From contig CACYQN010000011.1 in the NCBI GenBank assembly GCA_902776565.1, positions 1 to 48,560 on the forward strand: DNA of 48,560 nt. Direction: 5' to 3'. This document shows, piece after piece, positions 8,863 to 18,683 of this stretch. The stretch is from an uncultured Bacteroidia bacterium (GTDB taxonomy: Bacteria > Bacteroidota > Bacteroidia > Bacteroidales > ML635J-15). Each line of letters starts with the position of its first letter. The first letter of the stretch is position 1. The position numbers and the translations under genes are program-made. Below the pieces are notes generated by a model. It worked only from the letters and a program-made list of their open reading frames with translations, did not search any database and was not told where the DNA came from.

Positions 8863-8920
8863 AGTGCAAAATTGTTTAAAAGAGTGTTAATTTTTTTTTC
8901 GCTGTTTCCTGTAAAAATTG

Positions 8921-8928
8921 TATTTTCG
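8921..8928 (+). promoter_or_regulatory. Possible -7 element TATTTTCG
   Basis: One mismatch to TAnnTTTG, 37 bases before the ATG at 8965, with a TTCG 19 bases upstream. Position fits a promoter for the exported-protein gene. Confidence 0.3.
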
Positions 8929-8964
8929 GCAAAAATAATATTAACTAGTAAAATATATCATAAA

Positions 8965-11382
8965 ATGAGGAAACTTTTTGTTTTGTTATCATCGATGCTG
9001 TTGCTTAGCAGCCTGAGCATCAATGCATTTTCACAGGAAAAATTTATGGAGGACGGTGTATATAGCACCGACAAGATTAATCCGTCGAACTTCAAGGAAA
9101 AACTTTTTGAGAAAGTCCTGATTAACAGAGTAAACGAGTATCTTGACTCGTTGGGACTGGAAGGTTTTGTGCAGAACGAATTTTTTGTTACGCCAGCCAA
9201 GGAGCACGTCGAATATATGGTTGCAAAGCAGGACACCAAGACCGACGACTACAAGAGTTATCTTGTCAATGCTGGTGGAACAGGCGTTGGTGCCGAAGTT
9301 GCCGGTAAAATAACTATAAAGGTATCGAACGAATTCATCTCCTACGACGATGTCGCTTCGCAGCTTGTATCGCGCTGGGGTGCAGGTAAACCGCAGAAGA
9401 TACTTGCAGGACAGAAGTATTTCTTTGCTGGTGTTGGTTCAAAGATTTCCGACAAGAAAATCTTCGTATCAATGTTTGTTGGTAATTATGCGTCAATCAC
9501 ACCTATTCGCGTTGACAGCAAAAGCAACACTGCATCGGCATCGCTCAATTTGCCGGTTACCACCAAGAAGTACGGTCTGAAGCCATACGACGAGAAGGTA
9601 TGCAAGAAGGTTTACCGCAAGATGCCAAACCTTTGGGACATGCAGTCGGGACTTTCGGTAAACGACAATGGCGAAATCGTATTCAAGTACAACGACCTCA
9701 AGAAGTTCAAGCGCTTCATGAAAGGCTCGAAAGACGCTTTGGCTGTTGACATTATCCAGCCGGAACAGTTTGCCTGCGGAAGCGAGAACATTGCCGACTA
9801 TTCGCGCAACAACATCGGCTACATGACAAAGAGAATGTGGTCGAAGAAGATTTACAAGAACAACGTTGCTCCTGGCGAAGGCCGCAAGAACAAGGTTACC
9901 AAGTTGGAAGTTGCCCTCGGTCTTTTCCCAACCACTCTAAATCCATCGGATGTAGAAATGAACCTTATGGTTATCAAGGAAAAGTCGGTTTGCGCAAACA
10001 TTCCAAAGTCGTATGTTGACAACAAGATTTACGATTTCGTTCCGAAAATCGGTTTGCTCCCCGACACTATCCTCGCAAGCGGCATGAAGGAATATTCTCC
10101 GAAGGCAATTAAGGAAAGACTCACCTTCAAACTTATGTTCGAACAAGGCAAGTCGGACTACAAGCCCGAAGAAATGCGTGATGTAATTGCTACGTTGGAC
10201 GAACCGGACTTCTTCATCGACAAGATTTTCATCCGCGCCTACTCTTCGCTCGAAGGTTCTCAGGCAACCAATGCCCAGCTACAGAAAAAACGTGCAGAAA
10301 ACATTGTCAAGGCTCTCGAAAAGAACCAGAACGCCAGCATCGTTGATTCTATCGAAACAGCAGCAAACCTCAAGGACTTGCAGGACGCTGTAAGGGGTAC
10401 TTCATTCGAACGTCTTTGCGACATGGACATGAACTCGGCTATCGCTTACGTCAACTCCAACCAGAAGAAACTCGAACCTTACTTGAAGCAGACCCGCTAC
10501 GCCGACATCACTATTGATGTAACCTACGACCTGCGCGATGCAAAGAAGGAACAGAAGTTTGTCCTCAAGCAGTTCAACAAGGCTGTAGAAGCAAAACAGC
10601 TCGACCTTGCACTGTCAATCCAGAAGTACATTTTGAAGCAGGTTGTTTCGGGCAGATACGACGACCAGGCTGTTGCCGACATGAACATTCCAGAAGGAGC
10701 CGACTATGTTGGCCTTAATATGAATAAGGTATGGTTAACCCAGTTCATCTACAGCGACCCGCTCGACGAAGATTACCGCGACAGAGTTGACGAACTCAAC
10801 AAGCAGGACCTTGCCAACAACTATGTGGACTACAACGATGTGCTCTGCGAAATAGTTGTAAATGACCTTTCAAACGAATCATACGTTGAAAAGTTGCAGG
10901 CAAGAGTTGACAAGCTTTACAACACTCCTATTAATATGGAAATGGTTGATATGCTTAACATCGAGTTGCAGTATCAGGTAATGGACATCTACAAGGATTC
11001 CTGCGGATACGACCATCCGACAGTTGTAAAATGCCTCGAAAAGATGAAGGAAATCATCAAGTTCGATAAGCTCACATGGGAAAATTCACTCAAGTTCGCA
11101 AGCATCTTCATCAACCACTCCGACTACGAGTATGCAATACATCTGCTCGAACCGTGGATTGAAGACGAAAGGGTTCCTCTGGTTTACATAAGCACTTATG
11201 TTACTGTATGTTCAAAGGTTGAATACAAGATTCACTCCAACAATTATGTAAAGGCCCTCGAACGACTGAAACAAATGGATTCCAAGTTCTTGTGCGACCT
11301 GTTCAATTCGGGTAAACTTTCCAAGCAGACATTTGTCAATACCAATGCAAAGAAAGTATATTGCGAGACTTGTGCTAAATAG
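8965..11382 (+). CDS. Large exported protein with an OmpA-like motif
   Basis: The open frame extends upstream, but ATG 8965 (MRKLFVLLSS) begins a clean signal peptide with cleavage after INAFS. The 805-residue protein has an N-terminal section (about 30-190) with weak resemblance to CAP/SCP domains (NRVNEYLDSLGLEGF, AKEHVEYMV, YFFAGVGSK). Around residue 417-455 is an OmpA C-terminal-like stretch, IRAYSSLEGS followed by LQKKRAENIVKAL, which in that family contacts peptidoglycan. The C-terminal third is helical and may be TPR-like. Codon use is the G/C-rich-third-position style of highly expressed genes here (frequent AAG, GAC, CTC). A periplasmic or outer-membrane-associated envelope protein is likely. 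A perfect terminator follows at 11400. Confidence 0.75.
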   Translation: MRKLFVLLSSMLLLSSLSINAFSQEKFMEDGVYSTDKINPSNFKEKLFEKVLINRVNEYLDSLGLEGFVQNEFFVTPAKEHVEYMVAKQDTKTDDYKSYLVNAGGTGVGAEVAGKITIKVSNEFISYDDVASQLVSRWGAGKPQKILAGQKYFFAGVGSKISDKKIFVSMFVGNYASITPIRVDSKSNTASASLNLPVTTKKYGLKPYDEKVCKKVYRKMPNLWDMQSGLSVNDNGEIVFKYNDLKKFKRFMKGSKDALAVDIIQPEQFACGSENIADYSRNNIGYMTKRMWSKKIYKNNVAPGEGRKNKVTKLEVALGLFPTTLNPSDVEMNLMVIKEKSVCANIPKSYVDNKIYDFVPKIGLLPDTILASGMKEYSPKAIKERLTFKLMFEQGKSDYKPEEMRDVIATLDEPDFFIDKIFIRAYSSLEGSQATNAQLQKKRAENIVKALEKNQNASIVDSIETAANLKDLQDAVRGTSFERLCDMDMNSAIAYVNSNQKKLEPYLKQTRYADITIDVTYDLRDAKKEQKFVLKQFNKAVEAKQLDLALSIQKYILKQVVSGRYDDQAVADMNIPEGADYVGLNMNKVWLTQFIYSDPLDEDYRDRVDELNKQDLANNYVDYNDVLCEIVVNDLSNESYVEKLQARVDKLYNTPINMEMVDMLNIELQYQVMDIYKDSCGYDHPTVVKCLEKMKEIIKFDKLTWENSLKFASIFINHSDYEYAIHLLEPWIEDERVPLVYISTYVTVCSKVEYKIHSNNYVKALERLKQMDSKFLCDLFNSGKLSKQTFVNTNAKKVYCETCAK

Positions 11383-11399
11383 TTAATATTGTTGTTTCC

Positions 11400-11432
11400 A
11401 AGGAGACTGTATATTATGCAGTCTCCTTTTTG
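11400..11432 (+). terminator. Strong intrinsic terminator, directly upstream of the next gene
   Basis: AAGGAGACTG (11400-11409) and CAGTCTCCTT (11419-11428) form a perfect 10-bp stem with a 9-base loop, followed by Ts. It ends only a few bases before the next start codon (11437), so the downstream gene must either depend on read-through or have its transcript start within the hairpin. Confidence 0.85.
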
Positions 11433-11436
11433 TTTT

Positions 11437-12753
11437 ATGAATATGAAAAAAATCCTGTTCCTATTGATTCTTTTTCTGCCCGTTGCTGTCTTTTCTCAGT
11501 GCGTTTTTAGTGGCAAAATTATAGGCTATTCATTTGGACGGCTATACATCTGCGAGCAGTTTGGCGACGACAGCAAGGTTGTCGAAACTATAACGACCAA
11601 TGCCAACGGTGAATTTGTCTTTAATTTTACAAACCAGCAAGTTGGCCTTTATCGCATTCATGCCGACAACAAGGACTACTTCGACATAATATACAGTGGC
11701 GAAAATATAAGGCTCGAAACTAGCATTCGCAATATGAAGTCGTCAATGAAGATTCTGGAATCGGCAGAGAACCAACAGCTTTACGCCTACGTTGCACAAG
11801 CGGAACTGGCCGAGTACAAGATTGGAATTTTGCGCGAACTGGTCAAGATTTATCCGCAGGGTGAATTTCTTACGGCAGCAGAAAAGGAACTGGGAAAGGA
11901 AAAAGCACAGGTAAACACTTGCCTCGACAAGGCAATAAAGCAGAAGAATGGAACTTTTGCAAGCCGTTATCTGTCGTATTTCAGGGAAATTAACTTCAAT
12001 ATTTCGGAATCAACCGATAAGAAGATGAATTTCCTTAGCAGAAATTTCCCGATGAACGACTTGGAACTTCTCAACTCCAACGCCTACCACCATTTTATAG
12101 TGTCGTACCTAAAAAAATATGAGCCGTCGGAATACTTAAACGCAGTGCGTGAAATTTTGGACTACCTCAAACAAGGGAATCAGGAGATTTTCTCCAAAAT
12201 GTTCGATTATGTGCTTACGGGCTTTGAATCGATGGAGCGCTACGACGATTTGTACCAGTTGAGTGTGGAGTACGGCAATTCCTGTTCTACTGACGGAAAC
12301 CTTAAGACAAGGGTAAAGAGTTACACCGATTTGCGTGTTGGAGCTAAAGCCCCCGACTTTGAAATTGAAACTATTGACGGCGAAGATGTTGTGCTTTCGC
12401 AAATGAAAAACAACTACACTCTGGTCATCTTCTGGGCAACGTGGTGTGAAAACTGCAAGGCGGAGATTCCGCGCATAAACGAAGCAATTTCGTTATTCAA
12501 GCGTGCAAAGGTTGACATTGTGGCAATCAGCATCGATGAAGAGGAAGCTGATATTAAGAAATATGTAAAGGAAAATTCCATTTCGTTCAAGGTGGCTTCC
12601 GATTTGCTCGGCTGGGAAGGCAAGATTGTGACTGACTACGCCGTGTATGCAACTCCGTCGATGTTCATTGTTGACAAAAATATGAATATCGTGGCAAAGC
12701 CAATAACTGGCGAACAACTTTTCTCGGAAGTTGAAAAACTGATAAAATTTTAG
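11437..12753 (+). CDS. TlpA-like thiol-disulfide oxidoreductase with N-terminal DUF4369-like domain
   Basis: Start ATG 11437 ([10 protein letters not shown]; 11443 also possible) gives a signal peptide ending near VFSQ-C, perhaps a lipoprotein. Residues 20-110 resemble DUF4369 ([21 protein letters not shown]), then a helical middle. The last 150 residues are a thioredoxin fold of the TlpA/AhpC-TSA type: [25 protein letters not shown] with Cys337/Cys340, and cis-Pro in ATPSMFIVD. Bacteroidetes use many such periplasmic proteins to keep cysteines reduced. A terminator lies immediately upstream; engB follows after 13 bases. Confidence 0.88.
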   Translation: MNMKKILFLLILFLPVAVFSQCVFSGKIIGYSFGRLYICEQFGDDSKVVETITTNANGEFVFNFTNQQVGLYRIHADNKDYFDIIYSGENIRLETSIRNMKSSMKILESAENQQLYAYVAQAELAEYKIGILRELVKIYPQGEFLTAAEKELGKEKAQVNTCLDKAIKQKNGTFASRYLSYFREINFNISESTDKKMNFLSRNFPMNDLELLNSNAYHHFIVSYLKKYEPSEYLNAVREILDYLKQGNQEIFSKMFDYVLTGFESMERYDDLYQLSVEYGNSCSTDGNLKTRVKSYTDLRVGAKAPDFEIETIDGEDVVLSQMKNNYTLVIFWATWCENCKAEIPRINEAISLFKRAKVDIVAISIDEEEADIKKYVKENSISFKVASDLLGWEGKIVTDYAVYATPSMFIVDKNMNIVAKPITGEQLFSEVEKLIKF

Positions 12754-12766
12754 ATTGAATACCATT

Positions 12767-13366
12767 ATGCAAATAAAGACAGCTGAATATTTGATGTCCA
12801 ACGACGACTACCGCAAGTGTGTTAAGCCAGACAAACCCGAATTTGCATTTATCGGGCGTTCCAATGTGGGAAAATCGTCGCTTATAAATATGTTAACGTC
12901 GAACTCAAAGTTGGCAAAGACTTCGGCTAGTCCAGGTAAAACACAGAAAATCAACCATTTTGTAATAAACAACCAGTGGTATCTTGTCGATTTGCCCGGC
13001 TATGGCTACGCAAAAGTGTCGAAAAGCCAAAGGGCAGTCTTTAGGAAAATGATAGACGACTACATATTGAACCGACAAAATCTTGTCAATCTGTTTGTCC
13101 TGATAGACTGCCGGCACGAACCGCAGGATATTGATGTAGAGTTTATCAACTGGCTTGGCGAGAGCAGAGTGCCGTTTACCATAATATTTACCAAGGCCGA
13201 CAAGATTGGACCCAATGCATTAAAAGACAAGGTTGAAGCCTACAAGGAACACTTATTACAAACTTGGGAAACGCTTCCCGATATGCTTATAAGTTCGGCG
13301 GTAAGCAAAATGGGGCAAGAGGAAATTTTGGATTACATTGAAAAGATAATCAAGGAATTGCAGTAA
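12767..13366 (+). CDS. engB: Ribosome biogenesis GTPase EngB (YihA/YsxC)
   Basis: About 199 residues, the normal length. G1 is GRSNVGKSS, the switch region has [11 protein letters not shown]3 is [12 protein letters not shown]4 is TKAD and G5 is ISSAVS, all typical of EngB, which is needed for 50S subunit assembly. The ATG at 12767 ([10 protein letters not shown]) matches the usual family start; a TTG four codons upstream is in frame but unlikely. It lies 13 bases after the TlpA gene, so the two are probably co-transcribed. Convergent with the DUF2851 gene. Confidence 0.95.
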   Translation: MQIKTAEYLMSNDDYRKCVKPDKPEFAFIGRSNVGKSSLINMLTSNSKLAKTSASPGKTQKINHFVINNQWYLVDLPGYGYAKVSKSQRAVFRKMIDDYILNRQNLVNLFVLIDCRHEPQDIDVEFINWLGESRVPFTIIFTKADKIGPNALKDKVEAYKEHLLQTWETLPDMLISSAVSKMGQEEILDYIEKIIKELQ

Positions 13367-13389
13367 TTACAAATTATTGTTTTCTGCCA

Positions 13390-14667
13390 TTAAATCTTGT
13401 TTATCTCCTTCATTATCTGGAATCCGATGCTGCATTTCAGGCAATGCTTGCGGTCGCAATAGTTTTTCTTCAGGTTTAGCATAGCTTGACTATCCAATGC
13501 ATTGTTACACTTTATCTTATCGATTCCAACAAATGCACGAATCTCCCTATTGTCTTCAGCCTTGACAGTACGCATAAGGTCAATGATTTTTTCGCTGTCA
13601 AAGTTTGGATTCGTCGTTTTGCCATAGATGTACGAAAATGGAATCACGGTGTTTATCAATATGGTATCTATGGTTTGTTTTCCTATTTTTGTCTCCTTGT
13701 TCTTTGAAGAAATCCTGCCGAGCGAGAAATGTGTTTTCCAGTAATCTGACAATTTTAAGTCATCAAAAATACCACGGTCAAATTTATTATTGGAAATACT
13801 GTCGGCAAGTTCCTGGAATTTTTGCATTGTAGCGGCAAACTGAGCAATACGTGTTTCGGGAGAATTTGCGGGATGCATCTTCGAGCGTTTCCACATTGAT
13901 TCAGGAATTGGCGTGAGGTCGTATTTCTTCTGCCAGAAAGAGTACTCGTTGGTAAGATTTCTAGTGTATTCGTCATTGGGCTGACCGTTCAACACTCCAG
14001 CCTGACCGAATATTACTGCTTCGAGAGCATACAGATTGTCGGCATTATGAAGCAGAACATTGAGTGGCGTATGCATAGCAAGCTGTTCGAAAGGCAGAGC
14101 ATTGGTGCCGAAACCGAAGTTCCGTGCGAGAACTATGTAGAGCGTTTCGTTCCAGTCGCCATTGGTATATTTTAATATTTCCGATATGTGTTCCGACTTA
14201 TATTCAAGTCTTTCAACCGCCATCTTCTCCATCCACATTGAAATATGAATGTCATCAACCAGGTCGATATAATCGGCGCAGGCGATTGGCTTTTCGTTGA
14301 GTTTGAAGTCGGAGTAGCGGTTGAACAAAGTCTGCGGAAACGAAATTTCCCAAGTTGGCAAGGTTCGCCCGTTATGTAAGGTTATGTCGCAGTCGCTATT
14401 GTAAACTACGTGCAATATTACATTGTCGTAGGCTTGGTCGCCATCGTGGTGATGCTTGTGCCAGTCGGAGGCATTGACATGAATTTCTACGTTTCCAACC
14501 CAAATGATTCCGTCAATTTTGATTTTTGCATTGAAAAAATCGGGACCTGAGTCGTGGTTATGAAGTCCTACGTCAATTATTTCAAACGGAGTATTGTCGG
14601 TAAGCAGTTCCGTACCTTTTGTCCATAGGCGGTTCTTGTATATGAAGTGTAGAAAATCCTCGTGCAT
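13390..14667 (-). CDS. DUF2851 family protein
   Basis: The frame is open to 14835, but ATG 14667 (MHEDFLHFIYKNRLW) matches the family start, and the extra part reads against the WbqC gene. Landmarks: DVGLHNHDSGPDFFNAKIKIDG, WVGNVEIHVNASDWHKHHHD and a C-terminal CDRKHCLKCSIGFQIM with clustered cysteines that may bind metal. DUF2851 is widespread in Bacteroidetes; some predictors link its His/Asp motif to a nuclease-like fold, but no role is proven. It is the last gene of the dapB-lepB-lepB-like-WbqC minus-strand run, 62 bases after WbqC. Confidence 0.85.
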   Translation of the reverse strand: MHEDFLHFIYKNRLWTKGTELLTDNTPFEIIDVGLHNHDSGPDFFNAKIKIDGIIWVGNVEIHVNASDWHKHHHDGDQAYDNVILHVVYNSDCDITLHNGRTLPTWEISFPQTLFNRYSDFKLNEKPIACADYIDLVDDIHISMWMEKMAVERLEYKSEHISEILKYTNGDWNETLYIVLARNFGFGTNALPFEQLAMHTPLNVLLHNADNLYALEAVIFGQAGVLNGQPNDEYTRNLTNEYSFWQKKYDLTPIPESMWKRSKMHPANSPETRIAQFAATMQKFQELADSISNNKFDRGIFDDLKLSDYWKTHFSLGRISSKNKETKIGKQTIDTILINTVIPFSYIYGKTTNPNFDSEKIIDLMRTVKAEDNREIRAFVGIDKIKCNNALDSQAMLNLKKNYCDRKHCLKCSIGFQIMKEINKI

Positions 14668-14729
14668 AGCATTGATGTTTGTTGCAAAGATAATGAATAA
14701 TGGACAATTTTCAAACAACCACAAACAAC

Positions 14730-15356
14730 CTATATCCCCCCTACTCCACTTGCCAGCAAATCCTTGCTTTCGGGACCTACATTGAAAATCAAGTCGAGAA
14801 TGCTGAGATTTGGCACGAAATCGAAGCGGTCGCAAAAAACCTGAGTGTAAGGCTTCGGAACAAAAGCTTCATCAGGACGATTCTTTGAAGGCTTCGGACT
14901 TATACTTTCGCGGAAATCGGTATAGCCAGTTGAGTCAAAAATGTAATCGGTTGTGTACGAATAATCCGCATCGATTTTAAGGACAGCAAATAGTGTCTGT
15001 AACACATTTTCATTCAAGTCGATAAGGAAAACCTCCTTTTTTTCAAAAAAACGCTCGAACTTGTAGAAATAATAGTCGTAGAATGCCGAATTCTTGTAGG
15101 CCGACTTCAAGGCGGTAAGATGGTTGCGCTGCCACATTTCGGAATAGTCGATGCGTATGTCCTTGGTAAGTGTGTGGTAATTTTTCTGCACTGGCACCGA
15201 CAAAGGCAAAACCCCATTGGCACTCAAGATGTTGCAACGGTTACGATAAGTCTGCTTGGGATAAGTTTCGTATTTCTCAATCACAACTTTCCCAACAAGG
15301 AACTTGCTCATATACTGAACATTGGGAAAGAATGCCGTTGAAAGCAAAGCAGTCAT
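14730..15356 (-). CDS. WbqC family protein
   Basis: The 208-residue protein has the family pattern: an early FFPNVQYMSKFL, then EKYETYPKQTYRNRCNIL, SVPV, IRIDYSEMWQRNHLTALKSAY and a C-terminal NLSILDLIFNVGPES. WbqC proteins are often found in polysaccharide or lipopolysaccharide loci and are thought to act in sugar-precursor processing, though their chemistry is not settled. Its start abuts the stop of the S26-like gene with no gap, so the genes are in one transcript. Confidence 0.88.
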   Translation of the reverse strand: MTALLSTAFFPNVQYMSKFLVGKVVIEKYETYPKQTYRNRCNILSANGVLPLSVPVQKNYHTLTKDIRIDYSEMWQRNHLTALKSAYKNSAFYDYYFYKFERFFEKKEVFLIDLNENVLQTLFAVLKIDADYSYTTDYIFDSTGYTDFRESISPKPSKNRPDEAFVPKPYTQVFCDRFDFVPNLSILDLIFNVGPESKDLLASGVGGI

Positions 15357-16196
15357 CTACCAAACAACCTTTCCTATGATATATTCTGCGGGAATCGGAC
15401 CATACATACGCGAATCGCGCTTGTCAGTGCGGTCGTCGTTGAGAATAAAGTAATAATTCTTCTGAGGAACAAACTCACTGACTTCCTGCTGATTAATGCG
15501 CACATGGTATGTATCGGACTGGAAATCGTTGCCCTCAAAAAGCGTAATTATGTTTTTGTAGATAGGTGCAATACGCGGATGAAGATTGAGCGTATCGCCC
15601 GACTTGGGCAAATACATCGGACCAAAATTGTCCTTGTTCCACGCGAAGAAAGCACTAGACGGGAAAATGTCCACATCCTTCCAGTCGTCACGGTCGATGA
15701 TTTTTCGGCAAGCGGAAAAATCTTTCTCAGCATTGCGTATTTTCTCAAATTCGGCTTCCGTGCAAACAAATTCACAAGCTTTGCCATCGTTTAACATCTC
15801 TCCTACCCTAACATCGTACTTGGACAATATTGCATTAAAATCAACTTTTGCCGAATCTACCGATGCACGGAAACGATATAAAGTTTCGTATTCCTCGGCA
15901 ACCTCTTTGTTGTTCCTGTACAAAACACCATCGTCGATAAGAATTATGTCACCCGAAACGCCAACAACCCGCGACACATAGACATCGCGTGACGAAAGCT
16001 TAGTATCAAATTCGAGCGGATACCTATAGGCTACCTCATCGCCAATTTCAAACGAACTTGTCTTTCGTACAAATACATGGCTTTCTCCACCATCCGATGC
16101 CTTGACGCTGTAGAAACCGAACATCGAATAAAATGCAACGCCACCACCAATAATGGCAAGTAGCAGCACTATGACAAGTATCCTCTTAGTCTTCAT
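15357..16196 (-). CDS. S26 signal-peptidase-like protein, apparently lacking the catalytic dyad
   Basis: Start ATG 16196 (MKTKRIL) overlaps the lepB end by 11 bases; 16205 is an alternative TTG/ATG context. One N-terminal membrane helix (about residues 5-25) is followed by S26-type strands: [39 protein letters not shown], and a C-terminal [20 protein letters not shown] like the box E of signal peptidases (GDNR...DSR.wG). Compared with the neighbour, the Lys of [10 protein letters not shown] is Ser ([10 protein letters not shown]) and no SM nucleophile motif is visible where TSSMEKTL should align. It may be a pseudoenzyme partner of LepB. Catalytic loss is read from sequence; the partner role is inference. 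Confidence 0.8.
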   Translation of the reverse strand: MKTKRILVIVLLLAIIGGGVAFYSMFGFYSVKASDGGESHVFVRKTSSFEIGDEVAYRYPLEFDTKLSSRDVYVSRVVGVSGDIILIDDGVLYRNNKEVAEEYETLYRFRASVDSAKVDFNAILSKYDVRVGEMLNDGKACEFVCTEAEFEKIRNAEKDFSACRKIIDRDDWKDVDIFPSSAFFAWNKDNFGPMYLPKSGDTLNLHPRIAPIYKNIITLFEGNDFQSDTYHVRINQQEVSEFVPQKNYYFILNDDRTDKRDSRMYGPIPAEYIIGKVVW

Positions 16197-17889
16197 TATG
16201 AACAATCTTTCCTATTCTGCTCCAGCGGATTCCGCCATATTCCTTATCCATTGACAACCAGATGAGCCAAGCCTTGCCAACGATGTGGTCTTCGGGAACA
16301 AATCCCCAGTAGCGAGAATCGGCTGAGTTGTGGCGGTTGTCACCCATCATCCAGTAGTAGTTCATCTTGAAGGTATATTCTGTGGCCGGCTGACCGTTTA
16401 TGTATGCCTTGCCGTCCTTCACTTCCAGCGTATTGCCTTCGTAGTAGCCAATTACGCGACCGTAAAGAATCAAGTTTTCCTCGGTGAGCTGAATCTTATC
16501 GCCAGCCTTCGGAATATACAGCGGACCAAACCAATCTACATTCCACGGGAACTTCTCGTTGTGCGGGAAAATGCGGAAACTATCATCACCAGTAAATCCC
16601 TTAGCAACAGTATTCTTCTCAATTGACTCAACAAACGACATTGTCTTGAACTTTTCATAATTCTCTGCCGTCAAAGGTACAATCTTATAGTTTAGACTGT
16701 CGGTATGCAAATCGTAGATGTCGGAACCGTTAATCTCATTCTTACGCAATACCTTCTCGGGAATGTTGGCGGTATTGATTGTCAGACGGTAATTGAACTG
16801 CTTTGATGGAATATCCTTCTGAGGCTTTCCATTTACAAAGACCTCACCGTCACGCACTTCCAAAGTATCGCCAGCAATTGCCACACAACGCTTGATGTAG
16901 TTTTCTCGCTTATCAACGGGGCGCACGGTGATGTCGTACATATCCCAAACAATCTGACGTGCAAGACGATAGTACTTGTCCATATCGGAATTTGCAGGAT
17001 TTTCCTTTGACAAATTAGTCTCGTTTTCGCGCAACTTAGCAGATGCTTCGTTAACAAAATCGGGAGTATGCGCCACATTCGTCATAGGATTAAACAGTGA
17101 ATAGGCAAGATTCATGTAATAGTCGGTGGTTTTCTGCGCAACATTTCCAACGACAATCTTCTTGTTCATCATTGTAGAGTACTGACGGTCAAAATCTGCC
17201 ATACGGTACTGGGTTATGCGTACAATATCGTAGTAGTCCTGCGCAGGAATCTGCAAAACCACGGTATCGCCAGTCGGATAGTTGAACACAACCATATCAT
17301 CGCGCTTGATGTCGCCCCAGCCAGTCATACGGCGGTATTCGTTCTGAATCCAAGTCACATACGAAGGTGTACTCTGAGTAAACGGCAAAGTGTGGTGTAC
17401 AAACGGGAACGAAATCGGTGTCATCGGCACACGCGGTCCGTATGCCGTCTTGCTGACAAAAAGGTAGTCGCCCACGCGCAAGGTCTTTTCCATCGACGAG
17501 GTTGGGATTGTAAATGCCTCGAAGAAGAAAAGCCTGATGAACGAAGCAGCAATCACTGCAAAAATCAGCGCGTCAACCCATTCGAGAGTCTTGCGTTTTA
17601 CCTTCGAGCAGTTTTCGGGATTTTTCGGTTTCCAGAACGCCCAACGCACGAACTTTGTGATGTAAATGTCAATTATCAGCAGTTCTCCGAGCAAAAACCA
17701 GTAGTTTCCGAGCCAAATCACCCAGCCGATGTAGAAGATTGTCCAGCAAGCAAACCAAATCCAATTGCGACGCGAAGGCATCTCTATGAACTTCTCGCAC
17801 TTGCCGAGTTTTAGAGTCCAACCTTTTTTCAGCTCATCATTTGGCTTATTGACAGCCACATTTTCAGTATTTTTTTTCTTTCCGAACAT
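16186..17889 (-). CDS. lepB: Signal peptidase I (S26)
   Basis: I start at ATG 17889 (MFGKKKN), which clears the dapB stop by four bases; a longer start at 17910 would overlap it. Two hydrophobic segments near residues 45-80 and one at 104-124 precede the active-site serine Ser132 in [14 protein letters not shown]. The general-base lysine is Lys333 in [10 protein letters not shown], and [17 protein letters not shown] is box E. The large insert between Ser and Lys (about 200 residues) makes it far longer than the E. coli enzyme, as is common in Bacteroidales. It cleaves Sec signal peptides on the outer face of the inner membrane. Confidence 0.93.
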   Translation of the reverse strand: MFGKKKNTENVAVNKPNDELKKGWTLKLGKCEKFIEMPSRRNWIWFACWTIFYIGWVIWLGNYWFLLGELLIIDIYITKFVRWAFWKPKNPENCSKVKRKTLEWVDALIFAVIAASFIRLFFFEAFTIPTSSMEKTLRVGDYLFVSKTAYGPRVPMTPISFPFVHHTLPFTQSTPSYVTWIQNEYRRMTGWGDIKRDDMVVFNYPTGDTVVLQIPAQDYYDIVRITQYRMADFDRQYSTMMNKKIVVGNVAQKTTDYYMNLAYSLFNPMTNVAHTPDFVNEASAKLRENETNLSKENPANSDMDKYYRLARQIVWDMYDITVRPVDKRENYIKRCVAIAGDTLEVRDGEVFVNGKPQKDIPSKQFNYRLTINTANIPEKVLRKNEINGSDIYDLHTDSLNYKIVPLTAENYEKFKTMSFVESIEKNTVAKGFTGDDSFRIFPHNEKFPWNVDWFGPLYIPKAGDKIQLTEENLILYGRVIGYYEGNTLEVKDGKAYINGQPATEYTFKMNYYWMMGDNRHNSADSRYWGFVPEDHIVGKAWLIWLSMDKEYGGIRWSRIGKIVHNED

Positions 17890-17893
17890 ATTA

Positions 17894-18604
17894 TTATCCA
17901 AGTAAATCATTCATTGTAAACATACCGCATTTTCCTGCAAGGAACTCGGCGGCAAGCACTGCACCATTTGCCAAACCACGACGGCTTTTTGCCGAATGTG
18001 TTATTTTAATGTCATCGTAGTCGCTAGACCACAACACGCTATGGTCGCCGAAAACCTCTCCTTCCCTAAACGATTTTATTTCAAGAATATTGTCCGCCCC
18101 CTCATCAAGTTTCCAATCCGAATAGCGCGGATTGTTGTCGATAATGCCTTTGGCAAGCGTTATTGCTGTTCCGCTCGGCTTGTCAAGCTTGTGGATATGG
18201 TGGGTTTCCTCGATGTGAGCCGAATACTGCGGATAAGCTGCCAATTTCTGCGCCAGCATACGGTTTACTGCCATAAAGATGTTCATTCCAATGCTGTAGT
18301 TTGATGAATAGAAGAATGCCGACGAATTTTCACGGCACAACTTTTCCATTTCGGTGGCATCGAAAGTCCAGCCGGTAGTACCTGACACCACGCGCAGTCC
18401 GCCCTTCACACAAGCCATCACATTCTGCTCTGCCGTTTTAGGAGTTGAAAATTCCACTGCCACATCGCCGAGCGAAGAAAGATTGCTACAGGAACGAATG
18501 TCGCGGTCGATGTCAAAAATTTCGGAAATTCGGTGTCCGCGTTCAACAGCCACACGCTCAATCTCCTTCCCCATTTTGCCGTATCCAATAAGAACAATAT
18601 TCAT
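17894..18604 (-). CDS. dapB: 4-hydroxy-tetrahydrodipicolinate reductase
   Basis: DapB performs the NAD(P)H-dependent reduction step of lysine/diaminopimelate synthesis in the cytoplasm. Visible: the N-terminal nucleotide-binding [17 protein letters not shown], the GTTGW loop, and the catalytic/substrate motif [18 protein letters not shown]. At 236 residues it is slightly shorter than proteobacterial DapB but normal for this phylum. It is the first gene of a minus-strand run with lepB, the S26-like gene, WbqC and DUF2851, and a promoter candidate lies at 18641-18670. Confidence 0.95.
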   Translation of the reverse strand: MNIVLIGYGKMGKEIERVAVERGHRISEIFDIDRDIRSCSNLSSLGDVAVEFSTPKTAEQNVMACVKGGLRVVSGTTGWTFDATEMEKLCRENSSAFFYSSNYSIGMNIFMAVNRMLAQKLAAYPQYSAHIEETHHIHKLDKPSGTAITLAKGIIDNNPRYSDWKLDEGADNILEIKSFREGEVFGDHSVLWSSDYDDIKITHSAKSRRGLANGAVLAAEFLAGKCGMFTMNDLLG

Positions 18605-18640
18605 TTTTCGTTATCTACAAATTATTTTGCTTTAAAGGCG

Positions 18641-18670
18641 CGAATATAACAAAAAAGTAAATAAAAACAA
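18641..18670 (-). promoter_or_regulatory. Candidate promoter for the dapB-lepB run
   Basis: On the minus strand a TTG (18670-18668) is followed after 19 bases by TATATTCG (18648-18641), one base off the TAnnTTTG consensus, about 37 bases before the dapB start. Confidence 0.45.
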
Positions 18671-18683
18671 TACGAAATGGTTC

